A stretch of DNA of 64,000 bases from positions 2,742,501-2,806,500 of the forward strand of contig NZ_CP041091.1 of NCBI RefSeq assembly GCF_006494815.1, read 5' to 3'. The translations under genes and the position numbers were made by a program. This DNA is from Nocardioides sambongensis. Its GTDB lineage: Bacteria; Actinomycetota; Actinomycetes; Propionibacteriales; Nocardioidaceae. The notes below the pieces were generated by a model. That model worked only from the letters and a program-made list of their open reading frames with translations, searched no databases and had not been told where the DNA came from. Every line of letters begins with the position of its first letter. The stretch's first letter is position 1. This document shows, in pieces, positions 16,695 through 24,181 of the stretch.

Positions 16695-17471
16695 CTACTT
16701 CGGAGGCATCCGGATGCCACCGTCGACGCGGATGACCTCACCGTTCATGTAGGAGTTGGTGAGGCACTCGACGACCATGCTGGCCAGCTCGTCGGGGGTG
16801 CCGAGTCGCTTGGGGAAGTTCACGCTCTCGCCGAGCTTGGCCTTGAACGCCTCGGCCTGCTCGCCCTCGCCGTAGATCGGGGTGTCGATCAGGCCGGGGG
16901 CAACGGTGTTGAGGCGGATGCCGGCGGCGGCCAGGTCGCGGGCGACCGGAAGGGTCATCCCGACCACGCCGCCCTTCGAGGCCGAGTAGGACGCCTGCCC
17001 GATCTGGCCGTCGAAGGCGGCCACGCTGGCCAGGTTGACGATGGCGCCCCGGCAGCCGTCGGCGTCGCCCTCGTTGGTGCTCATCGCGGTCGCGGCCTGA
17101 CGGACCATGTCGAAGGTGCCGATCAGGTTGATCGCGACCACCTTGGTGAACGCCTCGAGCGAGTGCGCGGACTCGAGCTGGCCGTCGCGGCCGATGGTGC
17201 GCTGGGCCCAGCCGATGCCGGCGGAGTTGACCACGGCGCGCAGCGGCGCGATCTCGGCCGCGGCCTTGACCGCGGCGGCGATCTGCTCGGTGTCGGTGAC
17301 GTCGACCTGGGCGAAGACGCCGTTGATCTCGGCGGCCAGGGCTTCGCCCTTGTCGGCCTGGAGGTCGGCGACGACGACGGTCGCGCCCTTCGCGGCGAGC
17401 TGGCGGGCGGCGGCGGCGCCGATGCCCGAGGCGCCGCCGGTGACGATGGCGGAGGATCCGGTGAGTTCCAT
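16695..17471 (-). CDS. SDR-family 3-hydroxyacyl-CoA dehydrogenase-like oxidoreductase
   Basis: Short-chain dehydrogenase, 258 residues from ATG 17471. It has the cofactor loop TGGASGIGAAAARQL near residue 8, NSAGIG, the catalytic Ser in NLASVAAFDGQ, and YSASKGG with the catalytic Tyr/Lys. Overall it resembles type II (HSD10-like) 3-hydroxyacyl-CoA dehydrogenases, NAD-dependent enzymes of beta-oxidation. The 16-residue upstream extension of the open frame is unlikely to be translated because the Rossmann strand starts right after MELTG. A TATGCT -10-like box (17479-17484) and a 19-bp palindrome lie directly upstream. The acyl substrate is inferred. Confidence 0.88.
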   Translation of the reverse strand: MELTGSSAIVTGGASGIGAAAARQLAAKGATVVVADLQADKGEALAAEINGVFAQVDVTDTEQIAAAVKAAAEIAPLRAVVNSAGIGWAQRTIGRDGQLESAHSLEAFTKVVAINLIGTFDMVRQAATAMSTNEGDADGCRGAIVNLASVAAFDGQIGQASYSASKGGVVGMTLPVARDLAAAGIRLNTVAPGLIDTPIYGEGEQAEAFKAKLGESVNFPKRLGTPDELASMVVECLTNSYMNGEVIRVDGGIRMPPK

Positions 17472-17500
17472 GGCGGCGAGCATAGGGGCCACCCCCGATC

Positions 17501-17519
17501 GTGACACCATCGGTGTCAC
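17501..17519. promoter_or_regulatory. 19-bp palindromic operator upstream of SDR gene
   Basis: GTGACACC-ATC-GGTGTCAC is perfectly symmetric with 8-bp arms. It ends 30 bp upstream of the SDR start and covers the expected -35 region of a promoter whose -10 would be TATGCT. The form suits a dimeric repressor (TetR or GntR type); no such regulator gene is adjacent. Confidence 0.6.
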
Positions 17520-17549
17520 TGTCCGGAACCGACCGCTGCGCTCCGGTCG

Positions 17550-18452
17550 CTACAGCGCGGTGGTCCCCGCGGCGACCACCACCGCCGGGCCGGTCATCAG
17601 GATCCGGTCCTCGCCGGTCCAGGTGATGGAGAGGGAGCCGCCGGGCAGATCCACCCGGTACGGCGTGTCCCGCACCCCGTCCGGACCCCCGTCCGCGCCG
17701 TCGGCGACGGCGGTCGCCACCATCACCGCGCAGGCACCGGTGCCGCAGGAGCGGGTCTCCCCCGAGCCGCGCTCGTGGACCCGCATCGCGACGTGGTGCT
17801 CCCCGCGTCGTACGACGAACTCCACGTTGACGCCGTGCGGGTAGAGCTCGGCGTCGTGCTCGGGCGGCGTGAGCAGCGGACCGACCGTGGCCAGGTCCTG
17901 GTCGGGGCCGAGGAAGGCGACCGCGTGCGGGTTGCCCAGGTCGACCCCGACCGCCGACCAGCGCAGGTCGTCGATCGAGACCGCCGTGTCGCCGAGCAGC
18001 CGGGGCGTGCCCATGTCGACGGTGATCTCGCCGTCGACGGCGCCGTCGGCGAAGGTGAGCACCTTGACGCCGTCGCGGGTGCCCACCGGCACCGGGCCGG
18101 CGGGGTCGGCGAGGCCGGCCTCGGCGAGGTGGCGGCCGAAGACCCGGATCCCGTTGCCGCACATCTCCGAGAGGGAGCCGTCGGCGTTGCGGTAGTCCAT
18201 GAACCACTCGGCGTGCTGGTCGGCCAGCTCCGGCTCACCGACCACCCGGGCCAGCGCCTCGGTGCGGATCACCCGCAGCACACCGTCGCCTCCGATCCCG
18301 GCCCGCCGGTGGCACAGGGCGCGGACCCGGACGTCGTCGAGGCGGCCATGCAGCCCGCCGTCGTGGTCGGGCAGGAGCACGAAGTCGTTCTGGGTGCCGT
18401 GTCCCTTCAGGTACGGGTAGCCGTGGGCCACGACCGGCTCAGCGCTGCTCAT
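17550..18452 (-). CDS. dapF: Diaminopimelate epimerase
   Basis: Converts LL- to meso-diaminopimelate for lysine and peptidoglycan synthesis; a cofactor-independent two-cysteine enzyme (family knowledge). It has 300 residues. The catalytic cysteines are visible as C98 in SEMCGNGIRVFGR and C236 in GETRSCGTGAC. NDFV near residue 22 and GNPHAV near 173 are also conserved. ATG 18452 overlaps the end of the upstream FMN-protein gene by 14 nt, suggesting co-transcription. meso-DAP peptidoglycan is normal for lysine-making actinobacteria, though Nocardioides walls use the LL isomer; the gene is needed for lysine in any case. Confidence 0.97.
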   Translation of the reverse strand: MSSAEPVVAHGYPYLKGHGTQNDFVLLPDHDGGLHGRLDDVRVRALCHRRAGIGGDGVLRVIRTEALARVVGEPELADQHAEWFMDYRNADGSLSEMCGNGIRVFGRHLAEAGLADPAGPVPVGTRDGVKVLTFADGAVDGEITVDMGTPRLLGDTAVSIDDLRWSAVGVDLGNPHAVAFLGPDQDLATVGPLLTPPEHDAELYPHGVNVEFVVRRGEHHVAMRVHERGSGETRSCGTGACAVMVATAVADGADGGPDGVRDTPYRVDLPGGSLSITWTGEDRILMTGPAVVVAAGTTAL

Positions 18453-19071
18453 AGAGACCCGCCTCGTAGCCCGATCCGTAGTACTCGTCCAGCTCGGCGA
18501 CGGTCTTGCCGGACGGCTCGAGCCGCTCGGCGATCACCGCACGGCGCGGCACCTCACCCTCGGGGTCCCAGGTGGCGGGGTCCCACAGCCGGGAGCGGAG
18601 GAACGCCTTGGAGCAGTGGAAGAAGACCGTCTCGATCCGCACCAGGACCGCGAGCTGCGGGCGGTGCCCCTTGACCACCAGGTCGTCGAAGAACGGCGCG
18701 TCGGAGACCAGCCGGGCGCGGCCGTTGATCCGCAGCGTGTCGCCGCGACCGGGGATCAGGAAGATCATCCCGACCTGCGGGTTCTCCAGGATGTTGCGGT
18801 AGCCGTCGGCCCGCCGGTTGCCGGGGCGCTCGGCGATGGCGATCGTGGAGTCGTCCAGGACGTGAACCAGGCTGCCGGCCGGGTCGCCCTTGGGCGAGAC
18901 GTCGCCGCCGGCCGCGCCGCTGGTGGCGAGCAGGCAGAACGGGGAGGCGTCCAGCCAGGCCCGGTCGATGTCGGTGAGGGTGGCCCGCTCCTTGGCCAGC
19001 GCCCGTTCGTTGGGCTCCCCGAGCAGGTCGACCAGGGTCGTCTCGTCGGTGATCTCGGTCCACTGGCTCAT
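18439..19071 (-). CDS. Pyridoxamine 5'-phosphate oxidase-like FMN-binding protein
   Basis: 210-residue split-barrel flavoprotein of the PPOX superfamily, matching the subgroup annotated as MSMEG_1061-like FMN-dependent proteins. Visible are FCLLATSGAAGGDVSPKGDPAG (first strands and FMN phosphate region), RPGNRRADGYRNILENPQVGMIFLIPGRGDTLRINGRARL, and the C-terminal HCSKAFLRSRLWDP. The activity is unknown; relatives reduce F420- or FMN-linked substrates. It overlaps dapF by 14 nt on the same strand and probably forms a two-gene unit with it. Confidence 0.85.
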   Translation of the reverse strand: MSQWTEITDETTLVDLLGEPNERALAKERATLTDIDRAWLDASPFCLLATSGAAGGDVSPKGDPAGSLVHVLDDSTIAIAERPGNRRADGYRNILENPQVGMIFLIPGRGDTLRINGRARLVSDAPFFDDLVVKGHRPQLAVLVRIETVFFHCSKAFLRSRLWDPATWDPEGEVPRRAVIAERLEPSGKTVAELDEYYGSGYEAGLYEQR

Positions 19072-19261
19072 CCCTGGAGCCTACGGCGTCGGCGTCCGCC
19101 GGCCCGCATCGTTTCCACCGCGCGAGCGGGTGCGATCACCGATCGTTCACGCGCGCACCACTGGCGCCGCGCCGCGGGACGTGGTTGCGTCGGAGGCGTC
19201 CCGCCCTCGTCGTACCGACGGGTGGGGCTTCTCGGAATCTCGGAACCCCAGGAGTGAAGCC

Positions 19262-20050
19262 ATGCACCCTGCCCCTCGTCCGTCCCGCTCGCGGCGCTCG
19301 CCGCGACATGTTCTCGGCCTGGTCCTCGCGGCGTTGCTGTTGCCGCTGCTGCCCGCGGCGGTGGTCTCCACGACCGCGGCGCCGGCACAGGCCGACGGCT
19401 GCTACACGTGGAGCCGCACCCTGCAGCAGGGCGCCACCGGCAGCGACGTCACCCAGCTGCAGATCCGGGTCGCCGGCTGGGCCGGCTACGACCGTGGCTT
19501 CGCCATCGACGGCTCCTTCGGACCGGCCACCAGGACCGCGGTGATCAACTTCCAGAAGGCCTACGGGCTGAGCGCCGACGGCGTGGCCGGCTCCCAGACC
19601 TTCAGCAAGATCTATGCCCTCCAGGACAACGACTGCACCCCGATCCACTTCGCGTGGAGCGAGGTCGACGACGTCTGCTACGGCGGCTTCCCGACCCCCG
19701 TCTCCGGGACCTCGGTGGCGACCGTGAAGAGCAACCTGATGCAGATGATGTGGCGGGCCGAGGCGCTGCGGCACCGCCTCGGCGACCAGCCGCTGCGGGT
19801 CACCTCCGCCTACCGCAGCCGGGCCTGCAACGACCGGGTCGGCGGCGCGTCGAACAGCAACCACCTCTACGGCCGCGGGTTGGACCTGGTGCCGGCGGGC
19901 GGCGGGGTGACCATGTGCAAGATCGCCCAGCAGGCCCGCTACGTCGGTGTCCGCCAGATCCTCGGCCCCGGCTACCCGGACCACAGCGACCACATCCACC
20001 TGGGCATCCAGTCCTCGAAGTACTGGAGCGCCTCGCAGTGCGGGATCTGA
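19262..20050 (+). CDS. Secreted peptidoglycan-binding M15-type peptidase
   Basis: 262-residue exported protein. The signal peptide spans about residues 1-44 and ends APAQADG. A peptidoglycan-binding domain (about 50-115; LQQGATGSDVTQLQ, IDGSFGPATRTAVINFQ, GLSADGVAG) is followed by a peptidase M15A/VanY-like domain (about 120-262). The latter's zinc ligands appear as the His and Asp in NSNHLYGRGLDLV and the His in HSDHIHLGI. Expected role is a D,D-carboxypeptidase or endopeptidase trimming cell-wall stem peptides. ATG 19262 has an AGGAG Shine-Dalgarno. The 190-bp upstream gap contains a 7-bp inverted repeat (CGGGACG...CGTCCCG) but no riboswitch I can recognise. Confidence 0.9.
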   Translation: MHPAPRPSRSRRSPRHVLGLVLAALLLPLLPAAVVSTTAAPAQADGCYTWSRTLQQGATGSDVTQLQIRVAGWAGYDRGFAIDGSFGPATRTAVINFQKAYGLSADGVAGSQTFSKIYALQDNDCTPIHFAWSEVDDVCYGGFPTPVSGTSVATVKSNLMQMMWRAEALRHRLGDQPLRVTSAYRSRACNDRVGGASNSNHLYGRGLDLVPAGGGVTMCKIAQQARYVGVRQILGPGYPDHSDHIHLGIQSSKYWSASQCGI

Positions 20051-20067
20051 CGCGGTGACGTCGCGCC

Positions 20068-20619
20068 TCAGCGGTCCTCGGCCAGGGTGCCGAGGACCCG
20101 GTATCGCGCGGCGATGAACGCCTTGTTCCGCGCCGTCTCGACCAGTTCCAGGTCGAGACGGCGCGGGAGCAGCGGTCGGCCGGCGCCGAGGGTGACGCCG
20201 GCCAGGTAGACGATCAGCTCGTCGAGCAGGCCCGCGTCGGCGAACTGGCCGGCCAGGTCCCCGCCACCGACCACCCAGACGTCCTTGTCCCCGGCAGCCG
20301 CGGCCAGCGCGTCGTACAGCTCCCGGACATCGCCGCGCGCGAACCGCACGTCGGCGCCCTCGGTGGACGGCGGCGCGAGGTCACGGGTGGTCAGCACCCA
20401 GCAGGGCAGGCGGTAGGGCCACCGGCCCTCCTCGTGGCGCATCACCCACTCGTACGTCGTCGAGCCCATCACCAGTGCGCCGACGCCGGCGATGAACTCC
20501 TGATAGCTCAGTGGACCCTGCTCGTCCTGGTCCTGGCGCATCAGCCAGTCCAGCGAGTCGTCCGGGTCGGCGATGAAGCCGTCCAGCGTGGTGGCGGTGT
20601 AGAAGACGGTGCGGGTCAC
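20068..20619 (-). CDS. RibD C-terminal / dihydrofolate reductase-like protein
   Basis: 183-residue protein of the RibD C-terminal (DHFR-like) superfamily, often called dihydrofolate reductase family protein. It starts VTRTVFYTATTLDGFIADPDDSLDWL, and has VMGSTTYEW, VWVVGGGDLAGQFADAGLLDELIVYLAGVTLGAGRPL. These match the NADPH-binding fold, but key folate residues are not evident, so activity on dihydrofolate should not be assumed. GTG 20619 was chosen because GGAGGAAGG lies just upstream. The 3' end contains a 10-bp hairpin shared with the convergent M15 gene. Confidence 0.85.
   Translation of the reverse strand: MTRTVFYTATTLDGFIADPDDSLDWLMRQDQDEQGPLSYQEFIAGVGALVMGSTTYEWVMRHEEGRWPYRLPCWVLTTRDLAPPSTEGADVRFARGDVRELYDALAAAAGDKDVWVVGGGDLAGQFADAGLLDELIVYLAGVTLGAGRPLLPRRLDLELVETARNKAFIAARYRVLGTLAEDR
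20073..20098. terminator. Hairpin in convergent 3' ends
   Basis: GGTCCTCGGC / GCCGAGGACC, perfect 10-bp stem with loop CAGGGT. It lies 23 nt after the M15 peptidase stop but inside the last codons of the opposing RibD-like gene, so it could end the + strand transcript while being coding on the other strand. Confidence 0.5.
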
Positions 20620-20650
20620 GACGGTTCCTTCCTCCGGGTGCGCCGCGACC

Positions 20651-21580
20651 CTAAGCCCGGGCGCCGACACTCCGGACGAGCTCGACGGCCCGGTCGGCCC
20701 GCCCCGGGTCGTCGTGGTCGACCCACACGATGCGCGGGTCGTCGCGCCACCACGCCATCTGCCGCCGGGCGAAGCGGCGAGTGGCGATCACGGTGCGCTC
20801 AGCGGCCTCCTCCAGGGTCGTCTCGCCGGCCAGATGGGCCATCACCTGGCGATAGCCGATCGCCGCCGCGGCGGTGCGTCCCTCGGCCAGCCCGTCGGCC
20901 AGCAACCGCTCGACCTCGGCGACGAGGCCGTCACGGAACATCTGCTCGACCCGCAGCCGGATCCGCTGCTCGAGCACGTCCCGCTCGATCGCCACCCCGA
21001 TCTGGACGGTCGCGGGGTCGACGTACTCCAGCACCGGCAGCGACGCGCTGAACCGGCGTCCGGTGATCTCGATGACCTCCAGCGCACGCACCACCCGGCG
21101 CCCGTTGCCGACCTCGATCCGGGCGGCCGCCTCCGGGTCCTGCTCGGTCAGCCGGGCGTGCAGCACCGCGCTGCCCACCCGGTCGAGCTCGTCCTCCAGG
21201 CGGGCCCGGACGACCGGGTCGGTGCCGGGGAACTCGAACCGGTCGAGCACGGCCCGGGTGTAGAGGGCCGATCCGCCGACCAGCACCGGCGTCGTCGCGC
21301 GCTCGCGCAGGCCCTCGATCGCGTCGCGCGCCCATCCCTGGAACTCCGCGACCGTCGCCGGCTCGCGGACGTCGAGCAGGTCCAGCAGGTGGTGCGGGAT
21401 GCCGCGGCGCTCGGCGACCGGCAGCTTCGCCGTGCCGACGTCCATCCCGCGGTAGACCTGCATCGCGTCGGTGTTGACGATCTCCCCACCGAGCCGTTCG
21501 GCGAGGTCCAGGGAGAGCGCCGTCTTGCCGCTCGCGGTCGGGCCGACGATCGCGACGATCGGCGGCTTCGGGGTACCCAC
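20651..21580 (-). CDS. miaA: tRNA dimethylallyltransferase
   Basis: Adds a dimethylallyl group to A37 of tRNAs reading UNN codons (family knowledge), the substrate step for MiaB, which is also in this window. It has 309 residues from GTG 21580. The P-loop is VGPTASGKTALSLDLAERL near residue 9, DAMQVYRGMDVGTAK near 39 and GGSALYTRAVLD; the C-terminal FARRQMAWWRDDPRI matches the tRNA-binding end. The open frame reaches 49 residues further upstream, but that stretch is not MiaA-like. The start faces a divergent antitoxin-like gene 93 bp away. Confidence 0.95.
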   Translation of the reverse strand: MGTPKPPIVAIVGPTASGKTALSLDLAERLGGEIVNTDAMQVYRGMDVGTAKLPVAERRGIPHHLLDLLDVREPATVAEFQGWARDAIEGLRERATTPVLVGGSALYTRAVLDRFEFPGTDPVVRARLEDELDRVGSAVLHARLTEQDPEAAARIEVGNGRRVVRALEVIEITGRRFSASLPVLEYVDPATVQIGVAIERDVLEQRIRLRVEQMFRDGLVAEVERLLADGLAEGRTAAAAIGYRQVMAHLAGETTLEEAAERTVIATRRFARRQMAWWRDDPRIVWVDHDDPGRADRAVELVRSVGARA

Positions 21581-21673
21581 GGAGGCCAGTCTGGCAAGGG
21601 TCCCGTGCGGCGCGCTGGGTAGGGTGGAACGAGCCGTACCGGGCGGACCCGGTGATTCGAAAGGGAGGAACTC

Positions 21674-21943
21674 GTGGGCTTTCTCGACGACGCGAAGAAG
21701 AAGCTGACCGAGGCGGTCGACAAGCACGGCTCGAAGATCGACGCCGGCATCGACAAGGCGGCCGGCCTGGCCGACCAGAAGACCGGTGGCAAGTACCGCG
21801 ACAAGATCCAGGGCGGGGCCTCCAAGGCCAAGGAGACCCTGGACAGGTTCGAGAGCGATCAGGGCGGCCCGGGCGCTCCGGGAGACCCGCGCGACTCCGA
21901 CGGCCCGACGCCTCCCCCGCCGCCGCCCCCGCCTGCCCGGTGA
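21674..21943 (+). CDS. MT0933-type antitoxin family protein
   Basis: 89-residue hydrophilic protein beginning GFLDDAKKKLTEAVDKHGSKID. The repeated Lys-rich amphipathic pattern (KTGGKYRDKI, AKETLDRF) is characteristic of the Rv0909/MT0933 antitoxin family. The C-terminus ends in an unusual poly-proline run (about ten prolines) before PAR. GTG 21674 follows AAGGGAGG. No toxin gene is adjacent: the next gene, overlapping by 4 nt (GTGA), is a Nudix hydrolase. In many actinobacteria these proteins occur alone, so a stress-related role without a partner is equally possible. Confidence 0.75.
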   Translation: MGFLDDAKKKLTEAVDKHGSKIDAGIDKAAGLADQKTGGKYRDKIQGGASKAKETLDRFESDQGGPGAPGDPRDSDGPTPPPPPPPPAR

Positions 21944-22422
21944 GCATCACCGACCCGACCACCGGCAAGACCCGCTTCGCGATCGTGCCGGCCGCCTACG
22001 TCTTCCTGGTGCGCGACGGACTGCACGGCACCGAGGTGCTGCTCCAGCTGCGCCGCAACACCGGCTACATGGACGGTCGGTGGGCGGCCGCCGCGGCCGG
22101 GCACGTCGAGGCCGGGGAGACCGCCCCCGAGGCCGCCGCGCGGGAGGCGGCCGAGGAGATCGGGGTCAGCGACCTCGTCCTGGAGTTCGCCACCGCGATG
22201 CAGCGCACCGCCCACGACCTGCCGATCGACGAGCGGATCGACTTCTTCTTCGTGGCGCGCTCCTGGCTGGGCGATCCGCGGATCGTGGAGCCGGCCAAGT
22301 GCGCCGACCTGGGCTGGTGGCCACTGGCCGCCCTGCCGGAGCCGCTGGTCCCGCACGAGGCGCAGGTGCTGCGCGGCATCCGCGACGGCGACCTCGCCCC
22401 GCTGACGGCGTTCGGCTTCTGA
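21940..22422 (+). CDS. Nudix hydrolase
   Basis: 160-residue phosphohydrolase. The full Nudix box is visible as GHVEAGETAPEAAAREAAEE followed by IGV (about residues 50-72), with the REAAEE metal-binding glutamates intact. Substrates of this family are nucleoside diphosphates linked to another group; the specific one is not evident. GTG 21940 overlaps the preceding stop by 4 nt, so it is translated with the antitoxin-like protein. Its last five codons (AFGF-stop region) are the first copy of a three-fold 15-bp repeat. Confidence 0.9.
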   Translation: MSITDPTTGKTRFAIVPAAYVFLVRDGLHGTEVLLQLRRNTGYMDGRWAAAAAGHVEAGETAPEAAAREAAEEIGVSDLVLEFATAMQRTAHDLPIDERIDFFFVARSWLGDPRIVEPAKCADLGWWPLAALPEPLVPHEAQVLRGIRDGDLAPLTAFGF

Positions 22423-22452
22423 GCGTTCGGCTTCTGAGGGTTCGGCCTCTGA
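22408..22452. repeat. 3 x 15 bp tandem repeat over the Nudix stop codon
   Basis: GCGTTCGGCTTCTGA at 22408-22422 and 22423-22437, then GGGTTCGGCCTCTGA at 22438-22452. Each copy contains a TGA in register, so the terminal peptide and stop are triplicated. Confidence 0.9.
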
Positions 22453-22467
22453 GCGCGGTCGGGCCGC

Positions 22468-23361
22468 TCAGCCGGTGAGGTAGCCGGCCGGGTCGGCCAC
22501 CGCCGCCCGCAGTCGCACTGCTGCCGCCTCGGCCACCGGGTTCTCCTCGGCACGGGCGGCGAGCTCGACCAGCGCCACCAGGTCCGCCGCCCGTGCGCCG
22601 GACAGCAGGGTGGATCGATCGCCGCCGTGCCGCTCGCGCCACTGGCACAGCACCGCCTCGTTGAAGGCGGTGTCACCCTCGACCCTGACCAGGTTGCCGA
22701 CGTCGGTCCAGGGGTGGCCGCTGTGGCTGTACTCCCAGTCGACGACGCCGGTCACCCGCAGCGTCGACGGGTCGAACAGCAGGTTCTTCGGATTGAGGTC
22801 GGAATGGACCACGCAGGTCCGGCCCACCGCGAGGAGCAGGGGGTCGGCCTCGGCGGCCAGCGACCCCAGAGCTCCGAGGTCCGCAGCGCTCCAGCCGTGC
22901 CGGGCCAGCGCGGCGGCATGGTCCTCGACCCAACCCGGCAAGGAGATCTCGTACGGCGCGATCCGCAGGTCGGCGTCGGCCCAGGTGCCCGAGCGCAGGG
23001 TCGCCATGCCGGCCAGCGTCGCCGCGACCTCCCCGGCCACCGCCCCGACCCGGGCACGGTCCCCGGCGTCGAGATCGGCGAGGAGCAGGTCGCCGCGGAC
23101 CCCGGGCAGGTGCTCGGTCACCAGGAGTCCGGGCGCGTCGGCGTCGCGGCGGCGTCGTACCTCCTTGACGGCGGGGACCGGGACGAGTCCGCGCACCAGC
23201 TGGTGCAGCGCCGCCTGGATCTCGGGTGCCTCCGACCGGTGGTGGGGTGCGGCGAAGATCCGCACCACCGACCGCTCCGACGCGGTCTCGGCCAGGAACG
23301 TCTCTCCCGACCAGCCACCGGGGAGCGGCTCGAAGCCGACCAGACCGTCCTCGAACCCCAT
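22468..23361 (-). CDS. APH-family phosphotransferase
   Basis: 297-residue kinase of the aminoglycoside phosphotransferase / choline kinase-like superfamily. Visible are an ATP-binding N-lobe (GGWSGETFLAETASERSVVRIF), the catalytic loop VVHSDLNPKNLLFD near residue 190 with Asp and Asn, and the metal-binding segment VTGVVDWEYSHSGHPWTDVGNL. ATG 23361 gives MGFEDGLVGFEPLPGG. Most chromosomal members phosphorylate small alcohols or are unassigned; resistance should not be assumed. It is downstream of and co-oriented with the frameshifted peptidase E gene (16-bp gap). Confidence 0.85.
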   Translation of the reverse strand: MGFEDGLVGFEPLPGGWSGETFLAETASERSVVRIFAAPHHRSEAPEIQAALHQLVRGLVPVPAVKEVRRRRDADAPGLLVTEHLPGVRGDLLLADLDAGDRARVGAVAGEVAATLAGMATLRSGTWADADLRIAPYEISLPGWVEDHAAALARHGWSAADLGALGSLAAEADPLLLAVGRTCVVHSDLNPKNLLFDPSTLRVTGVVDWEYSHSGHPWTDVGNLVRVEGDTAFNEAVLCQWRERHGGDRSTLLSGARAADLVALVELAARAEENPVAEAAAVRLRAAVADPAGYLTG

Positions 23362-23377
23362 CAGCGGGCGCGTCCGC

Positions 23378-24105
23378 TCACCGCAGCCGGCGGACCGGGA
23401 GCGCGGTCTCCACGGCGCGGTCGCCGTCGCGCTCGACCAGGTAGGCACCGGCGCCGTCTCGTTCGGTCAACGCCTCGACGAACGTGGTGCCGCGGTAGAG
23501 CACCCCGACCCCGTCGTCGGTGGCGTAGCCGGTGGGCAGGGTGCCGTCGGCGACGAGCTGCTGGAACAGCGGCCGGCGCTGCTCCTCGGAGTCGTAGTGG
23601 ACGCCGTTGGCGTAGGGCACCAGCCCGAGACCGTTGGTGATCGGCCGCAGGTCGGGCCCGAAGGAGTCGGTGGTGCCTCCGGTGTGCCAGCAGATCGACC
23701 CGGCCGAGACCCCGGTGAGCACCACGCCGGACTCCCAGGCCTCGCGCAGCGCGGTGTCGACGCCGTGCAGCCGCCACATCGCCAGCAGCCCGGCGACGCT
23801 GCCACCCCACACCCACACGACGTCCTGCGCGCGCAGGTGGGCGGCCACGTCGGGGACGTTCGGCATCGGGAACAGGCTCAGGTGGCTGGGGCTCCACCCG
23901 GCCGCGGTGGCCATGTCGTAGAAGTCGCGGACGAGCTCGGGGGCGTCGCCGCAGGCGGTGGCCAGGAAGCAGACCCTCGGGGGCGGCCCTGCACGCCGGC
24001 CAGGTCGACGGCGTACGTCGTCAGCGGGCCGACCCGCCAGCGGGTCCGGTCCCCGGGCAGCACGCCTCCGGAGGTCGCCAGGATGGTCGGTGCGTCGGCG
24101 GGCAT
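23378..24105 (-). pseudogene. Peptidase E (S51 family), single frameshift
   Basis: S51 serine peptidase (alpha-aspartyl dipeptidase-like). The N-terminus MPADAPTILATSGGVLPGDR begins at ATG 24105 in one frame. The rest, from RVCFLATACGD through the nucleophile motif TGVSAGSICW and NGVHYDSEEQRRPLFQQL to the stop at 23378, is in another frame. The break maps to the five-G run 23979-23983 (C5 on the coding strand). One extra base would restore GRPPRVCF and a 242-residue intact protein. Everything else is conserved, so a sequencing or assembly error, or a very recent mutation, is more likely than old decay. Confidence 0.88.
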
Positions 24106-24181
24106 CCTCCGATCCTGCCAAACGCACCTGATCCCGCACGCACGGCGGTGGATGCGGGGCGAGCGGAGGGGCTCGCCGAGG

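Noticed and set aside
22450..22470. TGAGCG/CGCTCA stem as terminator between Nudix and APH genes
   Set aside because: Only 6 bp with a 9-nt loop and it overlaps the tandem repeat; too weak to list.
22468..23361. Aminoglycoside resistance gene
   Set aside because: Only the general kinase fold is visible; chromosomal members mostly act on other substrates.
23979..23983. Programmed frameshift in peptidase E
   Set aside because: No heptameric slippery site or downstream structure evident, and three more identical-type breaks in unrelated genes favour errors.
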